A DNA stretch of 64,000 bases, taken from positions 6,696,001-6,760,000 of the forward strand of contig OW051492.1 of the NCBI GenBank assembly GCA_932521035.1. Direction: 5' to 3'. Position 1 is the first letter of the stretch. Each line of letters starts with the position of its first letter. Position numbers and translations under genes: made by a program. Source of the stretch: Oscheius dolichura. Lineage: Eukaryota; Nematoda; Chromadorea; Rhabditida; Rhabditidae. Of this stretch, positions 47,981-61,200 are shown in pieces. The notes beneath the pieces are model-generated. The model saw only the letters and a list, made by a program, of their open reading frames with translations. It was not told the DNA's origin and ran no database searches.

Positions 47981-49452
47981 CTAAATATCATCGATTTCAA
48001 TGTCGTCTCCGACTTCATTCTTCACAGTAACGTTTTCTTTCGGAGCAACTGTTTCGGGTCTGGCTTGCAGAGGACGATTAGTGTCAAACTGAAACAACCA
48101 TTTCGAGAGAAAAACGTTGAGACTTACAGCAATTTCATCGTCATCCTCTTCCTCGTCGGAATCTTCTTCTTCAGCTTCCTTGAGCCACTTCAAAACCGGA
48201 GCGACTTTGTCAAGGATCTCTTTGGCCTTGGCTTTCTTTACATATTTTGATGAAGGCTTTTCTCCCCAAGCCAAAATGCTGTCTTCCAGGACAAGATCAC
48301 AATCATAGAGTATTTTAATAACATGGGCGCTCTTAGGAAGAAGTTCAGCTTCATGGCGAATAATCAGCATTTCGACACCGCCCAACAGATAACGCTGAGC
48401 CTGAAGAAGACGATTAATTGATGCCAACTGTAAATCCTACCTTTTTGTCATTGAGAGTGAAGCGTAAGAATACCTTCTTGTACTTCTCTAACTGCTTCTC
48501 CTTGAGAACATTCTCATCCAGTAAAGTCAGAGCCAGGACGAGAACAGCTTTTTGCTTAACATCCAAGCGCTCAGCCTCGTCAAGAAGATTCTTTCCATCA
48601 CCGATATCATTCTCTTCTTTGGCGCGAATGAAGAACTTTTCAAGCATGTCAAGACGCTCATCGATGGACTTTTCCAAATCCTTGTCAAGAACAAGTTTTC
48701 CAATGCCTGCCGTGAGTTTGCCACTTTCGTCAATCGGGTCTGCCCAGTCGTCATCGTCCTCGAGCAGCTCGTCGTTGTCTGAACTCTTGTCAGCTCCATT
48801 GTTCGACTCCAAGATTTCTTCTTTAGCAGGGTCATTTGTACCATTTTCCTCCAATTTAGTCGCTCCAACCACATCAGCATCCAACTTTGGAGGGTTTTTG
48901 ACAATGAAAGTCGACAGCTTGTGCTTATTGTCAAGAACATAAGCATAGCCACATGCTTTACACTTGCTGTGAATCTGATTACGACGGACAGTCTAAAATT
49001 TGAAAGGAAGACCATGTACACAGAAGGAACTAACCAATGCAGTTTCCGGATTTTGACATTCCTTACAAAGAACAAATTTTTTGATAAATCCATCAAGAAG
49101 ATCTTGCAATCGGTTGGCATCATGTTCACCGTTTACGATGTAACGTTCGTTCTTGGCGTCAAAGTTCGTCTGCGCCCCCAGCTCGCATCCAAAATACTTG
49201 GTAGGATCTGAAGATAAATGTAACAAAAAATACGTCAACGCTATTTTTAAATCTGTATGAAAAATGAAAAAAAAACATTATTTGCATAATGCACTTACAC
49301 ATTGCAGGACGCTCCAACGCCTTCGCAATTTCGGACATGTTAACGATGACAGTTTTGATACCATTTCCTTTCCCTTCTACCTTGGCCAATAGCTTGGGCA
49401 TCTTGTAACGGTAGAAGGGATCAGGGTTAGCTCTGTTCACGTTAAGGGCCAT
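47981..49452 (-). CDS. Translation initiation factor eIF5
   Basis: The N-terminal GTPase-activating domain begins [20 protein letters not shown]; the conserved early Arg (N-R-A region) is the GAP finger. The zinc ribbon is CKECQNPET...CKACGY. A linker rich in Asp/Glu/Ser is followed by the C-terminal W2/MIF4G-like HEAT domain with its acidic-aromatic boxes ([19 protein letters not shown]). It ends [10 protein letters not shown]. eIF5 triggers GTP hydrolysis by eIF2 after start-codon recognition. The join after ALERPAM restores YPTKYFG, as in the family. Its ATG lies 6 bp after the stop of a small same-strand gene; TRNT1 follows. Confidence 0.95.
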
Positions 49453-49458
49453 CTCGAA

Positions 49459-49948
49459 TCAGGATATGCTCCGATATTTTAAGGTCTTCAGCTTCTTTCG
49501 CTTCCTTGACAACCTCCCTGCAAAAAAAGTACAAAAGTTAAAGAACGTATGAGTACTAACAACTTCATAAAGCGGAAGGTGGTAAAGTGGTTACATTTTT
49601 TTGAATTAATAAAAACATGTTTTCTATACACGAAATTACTAGTTTAAAATTGGTTCAAAAAAATTTTAAGTTTACGAATAATTTTCACTAAAAAATTACT
49701 TACCTTCCTGAGGGTTGTTGTTCATATAATGTAGGATGCTGTTGATGGTTTCAGTTGCGCGCAAGAACATGCACAACCCAGCGGTGTCTTCTTTTACGGG
49801 TCTACCAAGCTTCTGAAAAAGAAGTATTCTATAAGCGTAAAAGCTAAGAAAAGGCAGCGAGAATTGATAAGCACGGGGCAATGAAAGCAACGGCGAACAG
49901 CGAATGACGTCAATCTATTACGAAAGCATACGCAGCCATTGTGGACAT
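49459..49948 (-). CDS. Small basic protein of unknown function, upstream of eIF5
   Basis: Three inferred exons (49922-49948, 49704-49812, 49459-49517) give about 64 residues. The middle exon encodes KLGRPVKEDTAGLCMFLRAT, a likely helix, and the last exon a basic tail (RLSRKRKKLKTLKYRSIS). I do not recognise it. The middle exon is open and bounded by good splice sites; the first and last exons are less sure. The stop lies 6 bp before the eIF5 start codon, so the two are probably one transcript. Confidence 0.5.
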
Positions 49949-50610
49949 TTGAACTAGAAGACAGAAATAGTAAAAAGTAAACTCATAGCGAGAGTTGCCT
50001 GATTCGAAGACATCTTATCACAAAAATCCGTTCATCTAACTTTAGCTCACATAATTCCTGCTTTTTATATAAAATAAATGGTAAATATCTAGCAGGCAGG
50101 ATGAAAGAAATTGAATATTTTTTTAACGCGAACGGTGAACAAAAAATTAAATTCGCTTTCAAGGAACCAATCTCTAGCGAATTATATGAGGGTTGACGTG
50201 TCTTAGTCCTAAATCTGTTCCGCGCATTTGAAGCAGAGTCACAAAAAGGATCTGTACCGAGTACACTTGCTTGAACAGTACTTATCCTTCTGATACTGCT
50301 AATTATGGAATAGAATACCATGCAAAAAAAGGAGAAGCGAATAGCAAGAAAGGTCTCACGCATGACCAAATGGGAACAAATGATGAAATGCCGTCCAGTT
50401 AGAAATGCACACCGTGAACGTCGGATTTTCAGTACAGTATGCTGTGACGCGGGAAGTCAAATTTTTGAACGTATTCGAATATGGTAAAAGTAATGATTTT
50501 TATTGGAAAGTAAACATCGGATACAAATGTAATTACAAATATCAATGTACCCGGGCCAAGATGAGATCTCAAAACCTGAAGGAGCACCGGAAAATACCAG
50601 CAGGAGTCGG
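49949..50610. other. Intergenic region, no gene seen
   Basis: This AT-rich stretch should hold the promoter of the operon on its left and the 3' UTR of the nuclear receptor gene on its right. A 128-codon frame at 49983-50369 has no codon bias or domain. Confidence 0.5.
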
Positions 50611-52952
50611 CTAGCTGAGTAGAGCCAGCTTGCCCATAAGCGCGCTAAAAAGATGTTCTTCGTTCGAAAGACGAGTCTTCAATTGTGAGCGGAGACAGCG
50701 GGATAATTGATCTTGTAGCTGGAATATTTCTATTTTTTTTGAGCACCCACTGGAACAAACCTCAATGTCGTCGCTATGGCTGGCGAGGTAGACGGCGGTG
50801 AGGACTGCGAGGTCGTCGTAGGAGGCGATCTCTATGCCGGCCTTAATCTTGAGTACGAGCTCCTTATCCTCGCCGACGACGGGGAGACACTCGTCGGCCG
50901 AGAGGGCCGCCCGCAGCAGGGCCACCCCCCGGCAGGACTTCTTGGCCAGGTAGTCGTGGTGCTCCTTGTCGACGACCGAGAACAGCCGGAGAGCGCTGGT
51001 GAAGAGGACGCAGCGCATGACGACGTCCTGGGGCGACTGCATCTTGACTTGCTCGGGGAAGGCCGCCTTGAAGGAGGCCTTGGTCTCCTCGATGCTGGTC
51101 ATGATCTCCTTCACGTCCTCCAGCTGCCTCTGGGCCTCCTCGCCGTTCCTCTTCGACTTCCGCCCCCTGTCCAGCCGCACCGACTCCTTGGCCATGCCCT
51201 TCTCCAGGCACCGCTTGTACCGACAGGACTGGCACCGGTTGCGGGTCACCCGGTCCACCCTGCAGCTGCTGTCCCGGTGGCACCTGTACTCCGTGCCCTT
51301 CTGCACCGTCCGCCGGAAGAAGCCCTGAACATTCTCTCTTTTGACCGTTCCTTTAAACGACGAACCTTGCACCCCTCGCAGCTCATGACGCCGTAGTGGT
51401 AGCCGCTGGCGTTGTCCCCGCAGATGTCGCACATCTCCCGGAAGGGGCCGGCCATCAACGGGTCGAACGGCGGGTTCTGTAACATTTGAACGTGCAAAGA
51501 AAGAAGAAGGGGGAGGGGCTACCTGGGCGAGTCGCCGAAACTGCTCGAATTGCTGGATCTGGCCCATGAACTGAGCATTCATCTGGTGGGGGTTGGGGGC
51601 CAGGGGCGACATGGCCGAGAAGGGGCCGAGGGACTTCTGGAGGCCGTTCTGCTGGAAGAGATTCAGCTGGGACAGATGGGCATGTTGCATCTGGAAGACG
51701 TCCTCCCTTGTCCGGATGGGTAACTCACGTGGGCAGGTAGGGACTTGGCTTCCAGGGGAGGAAGAGAACTTCCCAGTCCGAAATTGACCCCGGCCGGCTG
51801 GATGTTCCCTTGGGGCACGAGGTCCGACGGCTTGAGAAGGGTTGACATGGAGAAGGAATTGGAGCGGGAGGAGTTGGAGGGGGAGCGAGACGAGGAGAAG
51901 GACGACACCGGGGAGAGGGTCGACGACTCGTTGCCGGAGTCCCTGGAATGGCCGTCGGTGGCGGGGAGGGGATCCGTCTACCTGTCCTCGTGCTGTTGTC
52001 TGATCAGGTGCTGGATGGCCGGGTCCTTGGCCATGGCTGATGTCTCCGTCGAGGTGGACGGCGTCGAGACCGGTGGAAGACCATGCAGCCCCATCGGCCT
52101 GAATCATTCCGTTTGATGCGAGGCTTTTGTATGCTAATTAGTTCGGCAAATGCCGCTTTCGGCGATCTTCCCTTTGTGCGCGAGAATATTTCCACGGGCA
52201 TGCCAGGGGTACTCCCGTGGGGTGACGAGGGTCATGCCACTGGCAGGGAGGGACGCGGCCTCAACTCACCTCCCGAAAACTTCTGGCGGGAGATAGTTGC
52301 CGTTGTGAAACGGCTGGAACATCTGGAGGATGACATCCGGCGGCGGGTAGAAGGGCTGGACGGGGATCCTGTTCTGGATGCCGGCGCCGGGCAGGGTGTG
52401 GGGCACCTGGGGCGAGACGGTCCTCAGCTCCGTCAGGTGAAACGGCTTACATTCCTGGGCTCCCTAAAGTCGTAAATAGTGCATCATGGCCAGCTGTTCT
52501 TTGTTTATCTGTACAGTGCGGGACAGGGCTCAGGTCACCGCAATTACCCAACTCTTGGGAGCACAGTCGCAATCAATACAGACCTCTGGATAATCGTGTA
52601 ATCAGGGGTCACAAAAGCGAATACCACTACTCGAATTATCCGTTTGTTACTAAACGAAGGTCTCTATGCTATATTTGTAATATCGAAAGAGCCGAATTAC
52701 TTGTTTATACATAAGGAAACATTTTCTTTGGAAGCATGATCATGAAGAGTAGTTCTCTCTCTCCGGATATTCAACCACTTTACTTGACTGATTATAGTGA
52801 AGATATATAAAAGAAAGGCACGCTTTTTTGTTAGTCTATCAGTCAAAATGAAAGGCTGATAATGGGTAAGGGTGTTCCCCGTGACTTACCTCCACTTTCG
52901 GTTCCTTGACTCGTGAAAACGCTGACTGTCGGTGGGATGTGTCCATGTCCAT
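50611..52952 (-). CDS. Nuclear receptor with RAR-like DNA-binding domain, AF-2 missing
   Basis: Eight exons (52890-52952, 52270-52463, 51982-52098, 51729-51942, 51523-51690, 51366-51476, 50761-51324, 50611-50718) join in frame to 512 residues. A long Pro/Ser/Gln-rich N-terminus precedes the two zinc fingers: [22 protein letters not shown]-box CEGCKGFF, then CHRDSSC and [16 protein letters not shown]. The carboxy-terminal extension [14 protein letters not shown] closely follows the retinoic acid receptor pattern. The ligand-binding domain starts at about [12 protein letters not shown] and ends [12 protein letters not shown] near helix 10/11, so the AF-2 helix 12 that recruits coactivators is absent. 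It should bind DNA half-sites AGGTCA-like but may act as a repressor or ligand-independent factor. The last exon is AT-rich while exons 1-7 are GC-rich. Confidence 0.85.
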
Positions 52953-53732
52953 AGCGTCTCCTCTGATTTACCCGAGCTGACCTGTGAGATTGCGCAAAGG
53001 GGGTAGGGGAGGGAGCCCCGCCCTCACCTACTATCCTAGCTGACCTAGGCGTGAACTTCTCCGGAAAACAACGCGAGGGCATGACCGAACGCGCACCGAT
53101 TGACGACCTCTTGAGAACGAACTAGGGTTGTGCGGGATTCCCCGGTTATTCACAGACATAAAATACTTTTCAAAAGTGCCACAAATAACAAGACGGGAAT
53201 GGAAACTTTTCCCCTTTTTTCGACTTATCCGGCCCTTCATTATCTGAGGTTAGCTTTATCCTTTCTATAAGCCATGGAACAACTTACACAAAACATATGG
53301 AACCAGTAATAGAAAGTTTATATGTTCTTGCTACAATCGTTAGCGAATGTCATGTTGAACCTACAATAATGGGCATTTATTCTCACATACACACACGGGC
53401 AACACTCACTGGGACGACTGTCTTTAATGAAACAGGTTAAAAAAAATTGAGACCACTCTCACTCGTAATAAAGCAGACTCGACACGCACAGGGATGGGAA
53501 ATCAACAACTTGAGCAAATTCTAGGGGTTAACATAAACTAGTGTAACAGATGAGAAGGAAATGAGTTTGGGGAATTCACACAACTGTCATAAGGGCACAT
53601 GCAGTTTCACGTAGGAAATTCCTAGTAAAAGCACAAAATGTTAGAAAATGATAGCAAATCAAATAATGAGTACTCATTCAACGCTGACACACGGGTGCGG
53701 TTCATTCGTAACGAAGAGGAAAAAGAAGAACA
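52953..53732. other. Promoter of nuclear receptor and 3' UTR of importin beta
   Basis: No gene is seen. Composition changes from GC-rich to AT-rich at about 53150-53250. The right part likely holds the importin beta 3' UTR. Confidence 0.5.
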
Positions 53733-56700
53733 TCAATGCGCTGCAGCCACTCGTCTAATCTCTTTGTAGGCCCAATTGGAAATGGACTTCACTTTTGAAG
53801 TTTTGCTACGGCGTCCACGACTGAGTAATTTGTCCACCTAAATTCGACATATGATAGAGTTGTGCAAAGCAAACCTTATCGTTCTGCAGATAGGTAACAA
53901 TTTTGTCACCGTAAAGCGTAACTAAATCCCCAATAAGGCCGGCAACATTTCCAGTAAGAGTATCAGATGGCTCAGGATTTGATTCACAGCAGTTCAAAAC
54001 TAACTGTATCATTTGCTGAGCGTAAAGCATTACAGCGGCTTGGGCTTGCTCTCTCTGAATCCTTTGTTGCAGGAAATAAAAACGTAACTAACTAGTTGAG
54101 GATTTTTGTCGTAACCATCAGGGCACATGGACTGAAGAATTCCAACATAAGCGTCGATAATATTCTCTCTCAGCTTATCTACATAATCCACTTGATCATA
54201 GTCATTCTTAAAATTTGTTAATAATTCGTAGGTATCCACTAAAGATAACGGCCATTTCTAGAATGGTGCAGAGGTTGTGACCCTGCCTTACGCAATTCGT
54301 GGTTGCGCCTAAACAAGATCGCCCCTTCGCTTACTAGAACATATATCAGGGATTCGTAAAGAAAAAATAAAGAATATTTTGAAGCAGGTTTTAGATATTA
54401 AATGTATACAATTATCCCGCTTGTATAGAACTTCTCCAGAAAGTGTTTTAAATGAGAAAAAAATTTATACAATATGACGTCATTTGCTCACGGCCCGTCC
54501 ATTGACTGACCTTACGATACCCTTTCTAACCCTGGTAAGGCGTAAACAACCATCGCAGCAGCAGGTAAAAAATGAAACCTACAGGATCGGTAACTGTGGC
54601 ACCGGATGCCTCGTTTAGCATATCCATAATGATTTTCGTGTAGCGATTGAATCGATCACCGATAGCCATTGCGATATCTCCAAAATTGCCAATAATTTGA
54701 ACTTTGGCATCCCGAGGTAATCTTGGTTCCTGCAATCACTTTTCAACAAAGTAAAAACCTCTTTCAAACCCTAAGACAGACACAAAGTTGCTCCATAATT
54801 TGATCAAGGGCCTCCACATTCGAATTGTCCATACAACGGCAGATATCACCCGTCAGTCCAGCGGCAGCAACGCATACCTGAGCATCTTCATAGGTGGTAA
54901 GAGCTCGAATAATGTGAGGGCGCAAAGGGCCGATATATTTGTTGAAGCCAGCTTCCAATGCTAAAAAAGTTGAATTATCCTGTAGTACATTTTAAGAGTT
55001 AAAATGTAAGCAGTTTACTCGTTTTTTAAAAAAAAAACGTATGCAATTAAACATCCGATCCACACTAAAAAAAGAATCCTATTTGATATCAATTAACTAT
55101 TTGCGACACGCATCAGAACTCAGAGATGGGGTTTGCGCATAGTGAAAAATAATTGAAAAGTTTAGTGGCTCACGAGGTATATTCTATATAGCATGCCTTT
55201 GAAGAGTGCGCTAAACATATAATGAAAAAAAAAACTAACTTTCTGCTAGAGCAGATACTGCAAGGAGAGCCTCCTCCATGGTACTGCCAGCTGATTTCCC
55301 GACTGCCCGCGTCATAATTTGCAAAAGACCATCCATAATATGGTCAGAAATTTTGGGAGCGTCTTCTGGGCGTACTTTACGGAGAACGGATTGTAGAGTT
55401 GCGCATAACAACGATTGGAGATCAGTAAGAGCATTCTACAAAAATTAATTCAGAAAAAAATAGACCACAAACTCTGTCAGCTGCTGATGCGTTATTTTCC
55501 AATTGTAACAATTTTTCAAGTTTATCGAGCATCAAAATCGTGGTATTTTGAACAACATGGTAACAATCTTTGGGAGAATTTTTAATCAATTCCATTATTG
55601 TTTCAAATGCAGCTAAGCGTAAGTTTGATTGATTCCCATCAGTCCTCAAAAATTGATTTGCGTATATTAAAGAAAAATACCTGTCAGCAATCCGAATCAG
55701 CTCATCAATCATATTAGGGAATACAGATGACAAGACAAATGTTTCAGGTTCGCCAGTACTATCGGTACCTTGGCTTTTACCAAGTTCATAGGCGGCTCGG
55801 ACTAACGACATTAAAGCCCAGCAAATGTTGGCTGCAACTCTTGGTTCTTGTGAAAGTCCTCTACTAAATGCAGGCAGCAATAGCTTAAACATACTAGAGT
55901 AAACAAAATATTTCCGAAGCTTACAGTTAATAATTGAGCGTGACCAACAATTTCAGGGCAAATTTCGAGAATGCGGCCTACAGTCCACGCAGTGGAATCA
56001 CGAACTTCTACCCTCGCATCATCCATAGCAGTAATAAGAAGTGGCAGCGCTGTTTCAACGTATGTTTGAAGCTTTGCTGGATCGGGACCATCCAAGATAG
56101 AACCAAATGCCATAATGGCGGCTTCCTATAACTTTTAGATAGAATGATTGGAAGTTTGTTGCTACTTTGTACTTCCAATTAGGGCTAGAAAAATGTTGAA
56201 AGAAAGGCAGGACACATGGAATGATATCGTCTCCGACACATTGAGCAAGAAGCATTATACACACGCCGGCTGCCTTATGAGGGGTCCAATCATCCTCATC
56301 ATCACCTTCATCTATGTGGTTGATTGGAAATACAAATAAATAAATGTCACCTTGTTTAGCAAGTGTTTCTAGCAAAAGCGGGCAAAGATGCGGTGTAGCC
56401 CCTTTAGCATAATATCTAGAAACTCTTGTAGGAGCTTTGTTGTTTTCTTGGGCTTCTTCTGCTTCAATGGCTAATGAAATTTCCTCTTCACAGACATTAG
56501 ACCAAAATTCAATTCCTTGAAGAGATACATTGTCTTCGCCACTCTTGATTGCGTTCACGGTAATAGAATACAAGTGCTAGAATTTAAATTATAAAGCATC
56601 TCTTGAAAAAATAGATTTACCTGCATATATGTTTCCATAAGTTGGTAGTAGAGAGTCATAATTCTGACCAAACACTGCAGTGCAGCCTCCTTTATTTTCA

Positions 56701-57632
56701 AATCGGGTGATACAGTTGCTTCGCATACAACTTGCATAATCAGGTGCCGCTCAGGCTAAATATTATGACATGATACAATGATAGCCCACTTACATCATTA
56801 TGAAAATTAGAATTAGTAAACTCGAGTGCATTACAAAGAGCTGTTGTAGCGGCCAATCTTACGTGGTTAGACGGCTCAGTTTGGCGCATACCGTGAATGA
56901 TAGCTGTTAATATATTGTTAGCTTGAGCTTCGAGCACCTGAATAGTTCTGTTTTAGCGGAATTGTGAAGGCAAACTTTTGAATCTATATCTTGGCAAATA
57001 TAACCCAAAGCTTCTAGAGATGCCTCCCGCTTTTGTTCTGGGCTGGAGTCATTTGTAACATTGCTCATTAGAACTTGAACAACATCAGGCCATTTCTTAA
57101 AAAAAATAATTCCAAGTGTATTCATATAAAACTTGCATTTGTAGGAAGTTCAGCACAAGCAATTGAAGCTACACATTGTGCAGCGATAGAAGGCCGGCTA
57201 GCTTCGGTACCTAATGCACTCAGAACATTCCCCTTGACCGAAGTTCTAATGTCCAGCGGCAGTGCAAGCCATCTAAATAAGCAAATAAGAACATTTATTT
57301 ATCGTCACTACCTATTAAGATAGGTGGTTTTGGTTTCCTCATCTTTTGCGTAGAGAACATTCTTCAATTGCAAGCCAGCTGCTTGCCGCACAAATGGTTC
57401 AACAACTTCAGAACGTAAGACGACACTGAGTTCCTGGCAGAATTGTTGCTAAACAGAGTAAATTGAATAGATACAACTTAAATCTAACAAAGCTATTTGT
57501 AGCTGCTTGCCCAAGAAAATCCAAAGCTCGTTTCTGATCTGCTGGATCTGCAACAATCCATATTTTTTTTCAATAAGAAAACTTACTCTGTGATAACGTT
57601 GTTCGGAGAACTTCCAACAATTCGTGTGACAT
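53733..57632 (-). CDS. imb-1: Importin beta-1 (karyopherin)
   Basis: This is a HEAT-repeat protein over about 15 exons. The start [15 protein letters not shown], then VRFKSQQFCQ-like repeats, [46 protein letters not shown] (IBB contact region), [19 protein letters not shown], the acidic loop [47 protein letters not shown] and a C-terminal [20 protein letters not shown]...EIRRVAAAH are all in importin beta order. It carries cargo and importin alpha through nuclear pores and releases them on RanGTP. Exon edges near the ends of the long introns (about 54240-54535 and 54960-55240) are approximate. The head-to-head neighbour is NSF. Confidence 0.95.
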
Positions 57633-58249
57633 TGTTGAAATCTGAAAAATGCCGAATTATATAATTCATATGTCAAAGATACAAGTGAAAGAGTAATTAG
57701 TGAAAAAAACAGTCGAAATATATGACGCTTTTGCTTCGAATAAAATGGCCGGAAAAATGTTTTTGGCGCGCTAAGACCCGGGACACGGCGACATTTCAAA
57801 ATTCCCTTGAGTGACGTGGACGGGAAATGCCAAACCAGCTCCACAATGAAAAGGAGAAGAGAGGTGGAGCTTCATGGAAGGCAATATTCACTGCAAAATT
57901 TCATTGGCACTAACGTATTCGCACATGTCTATTACTGGGTACCGGTGTTCGATACCTTAGATATCGCATAACTTGTGGCACTATGCTAGCTGGTATCCCC
58001 TCGTTTGAAGAAGCCGAAAATTAGCCCTCTTTTATGCCTTCTAATAGTCTTTCGCTATGCCAAACTAGCTTCACGAGCATTGGCTCAATACAACCGCTTC
58101 AGACTATTGATTCTGCGCCGTCGGGGTTTCAGCGTCCCAAAGCGGGCTTGCTTCCTTTTTTTTGCAGTCGTATAGCCATTACCTATACAACATTTTCAGA
58201 TACAAACGACTAATTGCTATACTTGGTTACTACATCAGTCGGAATCGCC
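57633..58249. promoter_or_regulatory. Divergent promoter region importin beta/NSF
   Basis: 617 bp separate the two divergent start codons. No specific site is recognised. Confidence 0.45.
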
Positions 58250-61200
58250 ATGGTCTCGGTTAGTTTTTTTTCTTTTCCCTCTTTGTGTGGTATTATTATC
58301 AAAAATTGCCAGAATGAACGTTTCAGAATAAGATGAAAGTCGTGAAGTGTCCTACAGACGATCTAGCGACTACAAACTGTGCAGTTGTGAGCACTGAGGA
58401 CTACGACGCCAGAGGTGTAAAGTAAGTTTCCAGCAGTTTTTTTTGTATATAAAGGGTGTTTTACCTTCTGTCGGCTGCAGACAGATACAACCTAGTTTAG
58501 TATTGCTTCACCTCTGAGCTGCTTTATCGGCAATCATTAGGGCAACGCGCACGTAAATTCCCCAGAGAAGGCGAGTCTTTCTTTGAAAACCTACATCTTA
58601 GGTAGAAATTCAAGTAAGACTAGCGAAAAAAATGCAAACGATTTTTCATAGTTCTGCCATAATGATTAAAAATTATTAAATTAACATTTCAGACACGTTG
58701 TTGTTACTACTGAACATTCTCCTCATCCATATATTTTTTCTATCAAAAACCATTCATTAGTAAGACCGGGAGAAATAGCTTTTGCAAATACGCAACGTCA
58801 ATGGGCATCCCTGTCACTTGCCGAGCCTATAAATGTGCAGCCCTTCACCTTCCAGGTAATTCCATTATGGCACCCTTAGAAATGTTTTCTTGCAGAATAA
58901 CCAATATATCGGTGCAGTCACTGTCTCCTGTAATTTCCAAAAGAAGAAAGAGTGGGTCTTTTCTTCAATATTATTATATTCGATTCCAGTGTTACGCCTG
59001 AACCTCTTGATACTGATCTCATGTCTCGGGAATTTTCTATGCAATTTGGTCAAATAGCTTTAACAGTTGGCGAAAAACTAGTGTTCCAATTTACTGACGC
59101 CAAAGGAAAGATAGTGACACTGTCTCTAGGAATAAAGAGCATTGAAGGAATTGATTTAAATGCTGTGGCAGCAGAAAAAAAGAGTCAATCTATGCCTGTA
59201 AGTTTTATTACAAATAGCTGTGGTAAGTTATGGTAGATAAACTCTGGCCAGCTGCTGCCAAATTCTACAGTCATATTTGATAAAGAAGAGGGAGCTCAGG
59301 TTAATCTTATTGGAAAAGCCAAAGGGTCTGCTCGAGATTTGATTTGGGTGCATTATAATCTTTAGAAAAACAGCATACCGTTCAATAATAAATCCCGACT
59401 TCGATTTCCAAAAAATGGGGATTGGTGGACTTGATACTGAATTTACATCAATATTTCGTCGTGCCTTTGCTTCCCGTGTTTTCCCACCCGAATTTATAGA
59501 GCAACTCGGTAATCTCATTATTTTTATCGTTCAAGTTACAATTTTAGGAATGAAACATGTTCGTGGTATCTTATTGTTTGGTCCACCAGGAACAGGAAAA
59601 ACACTCATGGCAAGGCAAATAGGAAAGATGCTAAATGCCCGAGAGCCAAAAATTGTAAATGGACCGCAAATTCTTGATAAGGTTTCGATTTTTTTAATAT
59701 CTAGGATAATGTAATTCATAGTACGTTGGAGAGTCAGAATCTAACGTGAGAAAACTTTTTGCGGACGCCGAAGAGGAATGGAAGCGCTGTGGATCTAATT
59801 CAGCTCTTCACATGATTATTTTTGATGAAATTGACGCCATTTGCAAACAAAGAGGATCCATGGTAAAATTTTCCATTTACCTTTCATTGCTGCTAACCTT
59901 TAGGCTGGATCTTCGTCTGTCCATGACACCGTTGTTAACCAACTTCTTTCGAAAATGGATGGTGTTGAACAGCTGAACAATATTTTAGTCATCGGTAAAC
60001 ACCATTTTCATTTGTGAGACTAGATTTCTTTGTAGGAATGACAAATCGCAAAGATATGATTGATGAAGCGCTTCTGCGACCTGGAAGATTGGAGGTTCAG
60101 GTCGAAATCAGTCTTCCCGATGAAGCTGGCCGCTTGCAGATCCTTAATATTCATACGTCTAGAATGAGGTAACTTTATTAGTATTCCTCAGTTTGTATGT
60201 TTAGAGAATACAATAAGCTTGATCCTAATGTGGATCTTCCCGGATTAGCTGCAGCTACAAAGAATTTTTCTGGAGCAGAGTTGGAAGGTCTTGTCAGAGC
60301 AGCACAATCAAGCGCTATGAACAGACTCGTTAAAGCTGGAGGAAAGGTTGTTTGGGGGCAGTTTTACATTATCCATAAATTCAGGTTCAAGCTGACCCAG
60401 ACGCTATAGAAAAATTAATGATTAATGCTGACGACTTTTCTTATGCTCTAGAAAACGATATCAAACCTGCGTTCGGAAAAAGTGACGATACCCTACAAAA
60501 GTTTATTAACCGTGGTTTAATTAAATGGGGGCCTCCGGTAAGTTGAATCAGAATCTATGTTAGCTATATGTAGGTTGATGAAATTCTAACTGAAGGTAGA
60601 CTTCTTGTTGATGGTATTACTGGGCAACCTGACTATGGCTTTGCTACGGCTGTACTTATTGGGTCAAGAGGTTCTGGTACATCCTGTCTAGCCGCGCATA
60701 TAGCTAAATATTCTGATTTCCCCTTCGTAAAAGTAGGTTTTACGCTTTTCTAATTATTACATGGTTTCAGGTTATTGATCCTGCTGATCTCATTGGATTC
60801 TCAGAAACAGCTAAATGCCAAGTTATAAAGAAAGCCTTTTCTGATGCATGTCGTTCTAAAGATTCTGTACTTCTTATTGATTCCGTTGAACGTATAGTAG
60901 GTTAGTTTTCAAACTGATTTCGCATATAAACAATGCGGTGTTCCAGATTATACGCCTGTAGGTCCCCGCTTTTCGAATTTAGTACTTCAAACGTTACTCG
61001 TGATGCTAAATCAACCACCTCCTCGCGGTCATCGTTTGCTTATATTAGCTACGTCCTCTAGCGCCTCTTTCCTTCGTGAATTGGAATTAGACAAAGCCTT
61101 TGGTAAGTTTTATGAAGCGTTTGTAATTTTCCTAATATAGGAGTCCGCATACAAGTACCCAGTCTCAGTACTGCCGATGAAATGCTTGAAGTAGTCGGTG

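Noticed and set aside
49983-50369. 128-codon minus-strand frame
   Set aside because: No codon bias, no domain and no splice-site support. It lies in promoter/3' UTR space.
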